Below, in pieces: positions 59,436 to 64,000 of a stretch of 64,000 nucleotides of DNA. The stretch is from Callaeas wilsoni (lineage: Eukaryota; Chordata; Aves; Passeriformes; Callaeidae): NCBI GenBank assembly GCA_013398955.1, contig VWPU01017861.1:40001-104000 (forward strand), read 5' to 3'. A program made the position numbers and the translations under genes. The notes under the pieces are model-generated. The model saw only the letters and a list, made by a program, of their open reading frames with translations, made no database searches and was not told the origin of the DNA. The first letter of the stretch is position 1. Every line of letters begins with the position of its first letter.

Positions 59436-62265
59436 ACAAGAGATGGGACAGCCATTGCAGGGAAGGCAGCTTTAGGATTAATTAATGATGAGAGAAGCTG
59501 CTGGAAGACAGGGAATTTGCAGAGGAGCAATGAAGAGCTGAAAAGCCCCACTGCAGGGTGCAGAAGGCACTGTGCCGAGTCAGGAGGACATGCTGAAGCT
59601 CCCCTGGCTAGGTTCACACATGGCAGAGATACCCCTTGTGTAAGGGCAGAGTGCACATTCACCCAAAGGATGCTCAGCATTGCCAGCACCTCGCTCTGTA
59701 CGTGGCACAGTCGCTCAGAGCATGGCCAGTTCTCTGTGGCACATGACTTTGTCCTTTGTCCCCATTTCAAATACAGGGGCACGGCAAGCGCCATGCACCT
59801 TTTAGCCAGAAAGTCTCTTTGATCCATAAACATGTTTTTTACTCTTTTGGTCCTCTCAGATGCCCACCTGTGCCTTAGAACTATCTCTTGAGTAGGACTT
59901 TCAAATGCTCAAAGGATGCCTGTAACCCTCTCCAGACCCAGAGTTTTACCATATCTGTTCTTCTCCAAGTCAGACAATGCATCTGAGAACGATGTGCCAA
60001 TGCTTTCACACAAGACATCATGCATATCCCTGACGTGGTGCTGACTGTTCTGCTAAGACACATAAATTCAGCCTCTACCAGCTTCCCCATGTTCTAAATG
60101 CATGGTCAGCTGGAAGGAATCTCAAAAAAGGAACGAAAATACATTTACCAATGGCCACTGTTAGAGGATACACAGTATCCTGTAAAACATCCTGGATCAA
60201 ACCAGGCACAACATACCCTGATAGTCCTTCTTCCTAAATTAATTTATGCAGATCCTGCTCAAGTTTGTCAGGTACCAATATCAATGGTCTGATTCATGTA
60301 AGAGAGGGCTGGAGAGGGGATTGTACCTTTAAAATCTGTTAACACTTTTTCTATGTTTTTCCTCTTATTTTCTTTCAAACTCAAAATATGGAATATTTTG
60401 TGACTTTAGATCTGCGGGGAAGAAGATTAGCCAGCTTTGGAACATGGCAGTGTGCTTCTAAGCAACTGGCAAGCACCACCTCAAACACACAGCCCTAGAA
60501 TATGTGCTCAGTAAACTACTACGATTTTTTTTAATGAAGAGATGAGCTTCCCATTGCTCTCTGTCATGTAAAGCTCATTATGGAGGCCAGTTTCACCAGT
60601 TCATCCCTGTGTTTACCAAAACTGTACTCTGGGAGTTCAGAGAAATAAAAGGAAATGCCAAAATAGATAAAATAATAAATATTGGAAATTATATGTGTAA
60701 TTCATGGGGCAAATTAACAGAGATTACTTGCACAAGTAGCCTGCAATGTCCTTAAAAATATTCTTTAACTGAGGAAAAGTTTTCTGACCTTTGGAGGAAA
60801 TGCTTGCTTCTAGCTATGACTAAAAAGAGATTTCCTTCTTTCTCTGTTGTGTTAAGAATCTTTTCTTCTTATAAAGAAGGCACCACAGTGGTTTATAACT
60901 GTCATAAAAGCCTGCAATCCTTTTGAGGTTAAGCTACTCAGCTATTCAACTTTTACTACAGAAACTTTGAAATTCAAAAAGAAAAAATAATGTAAGTTTT
61001 TGAAGGACATGTGTTGCTGTAGGTGATCCTGTTAATTAAAAGTGATTGCCTGCTAGGAAATCATACTTTAAAAAGTTTCATGAATTTATTAGAACCCTGA
61101 AGGTATCTTTGTATGCACAGGGCTTTACATGCCATTTATGCAATTTTGTTTCAGATCTGTTTAAAGCTTCACTGACGCTCCCTGAGCAGGGAACAGCACT
61201 GCCAGCATTTGTATGTATTTTGGCTAATTGAATTATGTGAAAATACATACTAATGAAGCTTTACCAGTGATGTTTGCTGAGGATAGTTTAAGTCTCATTT
61301 TCTTCTATATTAGCAGTATTTTTCTGTTGCAGATTTACCTTTTTGAACAGCACACATTCCTATAGGTTTTCATGAAGAGACTAAGTCCCATTTTTTTCCC
61401 AGTGTTATTCATTAAGTACTCATGTGAATGTATATGTGAATGCATGTCAATTGACATACAGCTTTCTACAGAGATGAAAAGATAAAGAGTAAACTATGAT
61501 TTGAGATTAAAATATACTTGTTTTTTATTGGGAGAGAACAATTTCAAATGGAAAACTAATTACGATCTATCTTAACAATTTATTTTTCCTGCTACTAGAT
61601 TTACAGATTGTATTTTAATTGGTCATTACTTAATTATCCATTGCTGCACAAATCCATCTGGCAATGTTCTTACATAGACCTTTCCTCAGCAATGCTTTGC
61701 TGCCCCTTGACAATGGTGTTTGAGGGATAAATGATTGAGACAGAACAGTTGTTTACCATGTGTAGGTTTTTTAAGATGAACCATGGGAAATATCAAAGCT
61801 GAGGTGTATGAATCTATTGCACTTGAGATGTGTGGGGATCCAAATCCCTGTGCTCACTAACTGACTGCAGGTAACTCAAGTTTGTGGCCACTTCACAAAA
61901 GCAATCAGCTTAATTGCCTAATAAAAATTGCGGTCGGGTTTGCTGCTCACATTTTCTTTTTCAGGTTAGACATTAGAAAACTCTTTTTTCCTTTCTGTCA
62001 TGTCATTTTTGTACTTTATAGTGTATTGCATAAACTAACCCAATGTGCAGGCAGCACCCTGCCTTGGCGTAATATCAAATACTGGAATGTTGAAAGGAAA
62101 AAAATTCCTCTGTGACTCCTACCAGCCAAGAAAAAAAGAGCTGAGGAAAAGTAACAGGAGATTTATGAAAGTTCACCATACACTTTGACGAATGTGTGGG
62201 CAGGTAATTTTGTACATGCTTTGGAATATGTTGTCTGCTACAGAGAAATTTATGCATCCCAGAAT
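59436..62265. other. Intergenic, no gene seen
   Basis: Frames at 59426-59833 (minus, 135 codons) and 59517-59822 (plus, 101 codons) overlap each other and have no domain. A perfect 14-bp palindrome ATGTCAATTGACAT lies at 61444-61457. Confidence 0.5.
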
Positions 62266-62269
62266 TGCT

Positions 62270-62800
62270 TTGGAATGATCAGTGCTGGGGAGTTGTTCGG
62301 ACTTGACTGGGCAGTTGGTAATGTTAACATTCGTCTGGAGCCACTGCGCTCTCCCGTTTGCTGAGCTTTTCCAGATTCACACTATTTTAAATAATATCCC
62401 AGTACAGCTCTAGACAATGTGCATAATTAATTTTTTTTTTCAAAAAAGCGTATTAATAGCAGACAGGGAAAACTGTCCTTTGGTATAATTAATATTTTTT
62501 TTCTACTCTAGAGTTCTTTTAGATTGTTGTGCTTTGTATTAGAAAGACTGATATTGAATTTTTTTTGAACTGGGCTTCCCCTGCTATTTATAAAATGTAA
62601 TACTGACATCTTCAGAATTGTAAATATTTAGGGTTAGCATGTGGATGTGCATGTCCATGCATTTCAGATTAAAAGATTTGTGCCTGAATGCTACCTTTTT
62701 AAAGTCAGAATCTGCATTTATCTATCTACCTGCTGCAGCATGAACAGTTTGTTGTGTAATGCATGAGTAAGGTATGTGAATAATAAAGCCAAGAGTTAAT
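62270..62800. promoter_or_regulatory. Candidate conserved non-coding element 9
   Basis: A long unique AT-rich block with repeated homeodomain-type words (GCATAATTAATTTTT, GCGTATTAATAGC, GGTATAATTAATATT, GATTAAAAG), a TGTTAACATTCG HNF1-half-like word and a G+C-containing core (CTGGAGCCACTGCGCTCTCC). The composition suits a cluster of enhancers. Inference only. Confidence 0.3.
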
Positions 62801-63140
62801 ACTTTAGAGGAGGATATGAAGTACAGTAAGAAAAGCAAATATTCAATTTTTTCCGTCTCCCATTAATACTGGTACTGTCGATCTGGACTATAATGTCTTT
62901 TAGGATTAAATAAATGTGTCAGTTCATCTGAATGACTGAGTGAATAATGTATTAATGTGTATTTGATGTGCACATTTACGAATATGTATCTGCCAAGCCC
63001 AGTAAAAAAATTCCTTCTACAGAGAGTCCTTCTTTCAGAAATTATACCTCTTGAGGCATTAGAAACAAACAGGGCTTTTCCCTCAAGCTCTTATAGTCCC
63101 TCTTCACCATCCAAAGTAATCAGATAAACATTATTGACAT
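62801..63140. other. Intergenic, no gene seen
   Basis: AT-rich unique DNA with no feature that can be supported. Confidence 0.5.
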
Positions 63141-63147
63141 GTCAGTG

Positions 63148-63173
63148 AATTCATCATTAAATAATGATGAATT
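63148..63173. repeat. Perfect 12-bp inverted repeat with TAAT cores
   Basis: AATTCATCATTA (63148-63159) and TAATGATGAATT (63162-63173) around a two-base AA centre form a palindrome with no mismatch. Each arm holds a TAAT homeodomain core, and the two cores face each other as ATTA-AA-TAAT. In DNA it could bind a homeodomain dimer. Confidence 0.9.
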
Positions 63174-64000
63174 ATCACTTCTATCACTATAATAGCAAGG
63201 TGTTTGAGAAAACTTAAATGACAGACGGCTGCAGGTTAAGGGGAAGACTTTGTTCAGTCACGTAAGAGATGTACATAATGTGGAAGAAAGCATCTGAAAA
63301 GACTCCAAGCCTTCTGAAAAATTTGTAACTCCTGATCAACACAAAAGAAGCATATTTTGCATTTTGTCTTATTTATCTGTCATGCCTCTCTGCTCAGTGC
63401 TAGTGTCTTGAAACTGCTTCTGCAGCAGGAGTCACAGCCAGTTCTACTGCAAGTTCTCTGCCACCAGCACACACTCAAATACTCACCAGCTGTTTTGCTC
63501 TGAAAAGAAAAAAAAGACAACCTGGTGCTGCTACCAAATGCCAAGACCCTAGTTGAGATGCAGACAATGTCTCCAGGCTCCCATTATGTTGCCTCAGCCC
63601 TGAGCTCTGAAGAGTATCGATAAGGGGCACAAAATAAAACAGGGAAATCAAGAGACACTGAGTAATAGACCTTTGAATCTTTGTTATTGTTAGATTTACA
63701 AATAACACAAACTGGTTTGGGTAGGGAAGGGAAAGCAGTTTGCAGTTCAGCATTGGCCTTGATACAATATCATTTCTCATATGTGGAAAAAAGCATATTT
63801 GAACACTGAGAGTCATCGTGGTACAATGAAAGTGAATAAATCATGGTTTCTGTATTAAAGGGTCAGCCTCTCCATACCCCTGTAAAAGGGGTAGCAGTGC
63901 TCATGCTAACCTACAGCTTATCCACCTGAATGCATAGGACATTATATGTGCATTGAGAGAGAGAGAAGAGTTTTGTGTCCTAAGAATTTTCCATCTTGCA
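63174..64000. other. Intergenic, no gene seen
   Basis: Unique-looking sequence to the window end with a short (GA)n at 63956-63968. A 113-codon minus frame (63475-63816) shows no domain. Confidence 0.5.

Noticed and set aside
1..64000. CRISPR arrays, prophage, operons, endogenous retrovirus genes
   Set aside because: No regularly spaced repeats, no bacterial gene layout, and no recognisable gag, pol or env sequence or LTR pair in the window.

Overview
The window is vertebrate nuclear DNA, most likely from a bird or another sauropsid. The only recognisable protein-coding sequence is the last coding exon of PROX1, the prospero-type homeobox transcription factor, on the + strand at 2410-2595. 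The lineage call rests on three things: a 3'-truncated CR1 LINE in the sequence (19425-20432), low repeat density, and worn MIR/L3-like ancient amniote fragments. No bacterial, phage, CRISPR, IS or plasmid features are present. Many open frames of 60-200 codons occur on both strands, but they look like chance frames in non-coding or CpG-rich DNA.

Layout. 1-2409 is the 3' part of the terminal PROX1 intron. 2410-2595 is the terminal coding exon, giving the last 61 residues of the homeo-prospero domain. 2596 to about 8200 is a long (about 5.6 kb) AU-rich 3' UTR. It carries a proximal poly(A) signal (3089), a distal one (8177), an AUUUA cluster, two miR-181-type seed matches, one miR-31-type seed match, Pumilio sites and several microsatellites. 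From about 8.2 kb to 64 kb there is no coding gene that I can support. This fits the large gene desert that separates PROX1 from SMYD2 in other amniotes.

The desert is not featureless. It holds a strong orphan CpG island (38540-39190), a short CpG-rich block (30500-30700) and a CpG-rich patch with two tandem HNF1-like sites (12142-12172). Several AT-rich, motif-dense, non-repetitive blocks look like developmental enhancers, at about 8.3, 11.1, 14.8, 23.2, 25.6, 46.9, 48.3, 58.7, 62.3 and 63.1 kb. There are also at least six decayed MIR/L3-like fragments, one CR1 split in two, simple repeats and a few unusual inverted repeats.

The most unusual structure is a pair of perfect 12-bp and 11-bp inverted repeats that interleave (order A-B-A'-B', 21947-22023), so any transcript would form a pseudoknot rather than a plain hairpin. 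A well-formed 79-nt exon-like unit at 50174-50252, with branch point, polypyrimidine tract, AG and GTGAG donor, suggests an unannotated non-coding transcript. Conservation cannot be seen from one sequence, so all enhancer calls are inferences from composition and motifs.
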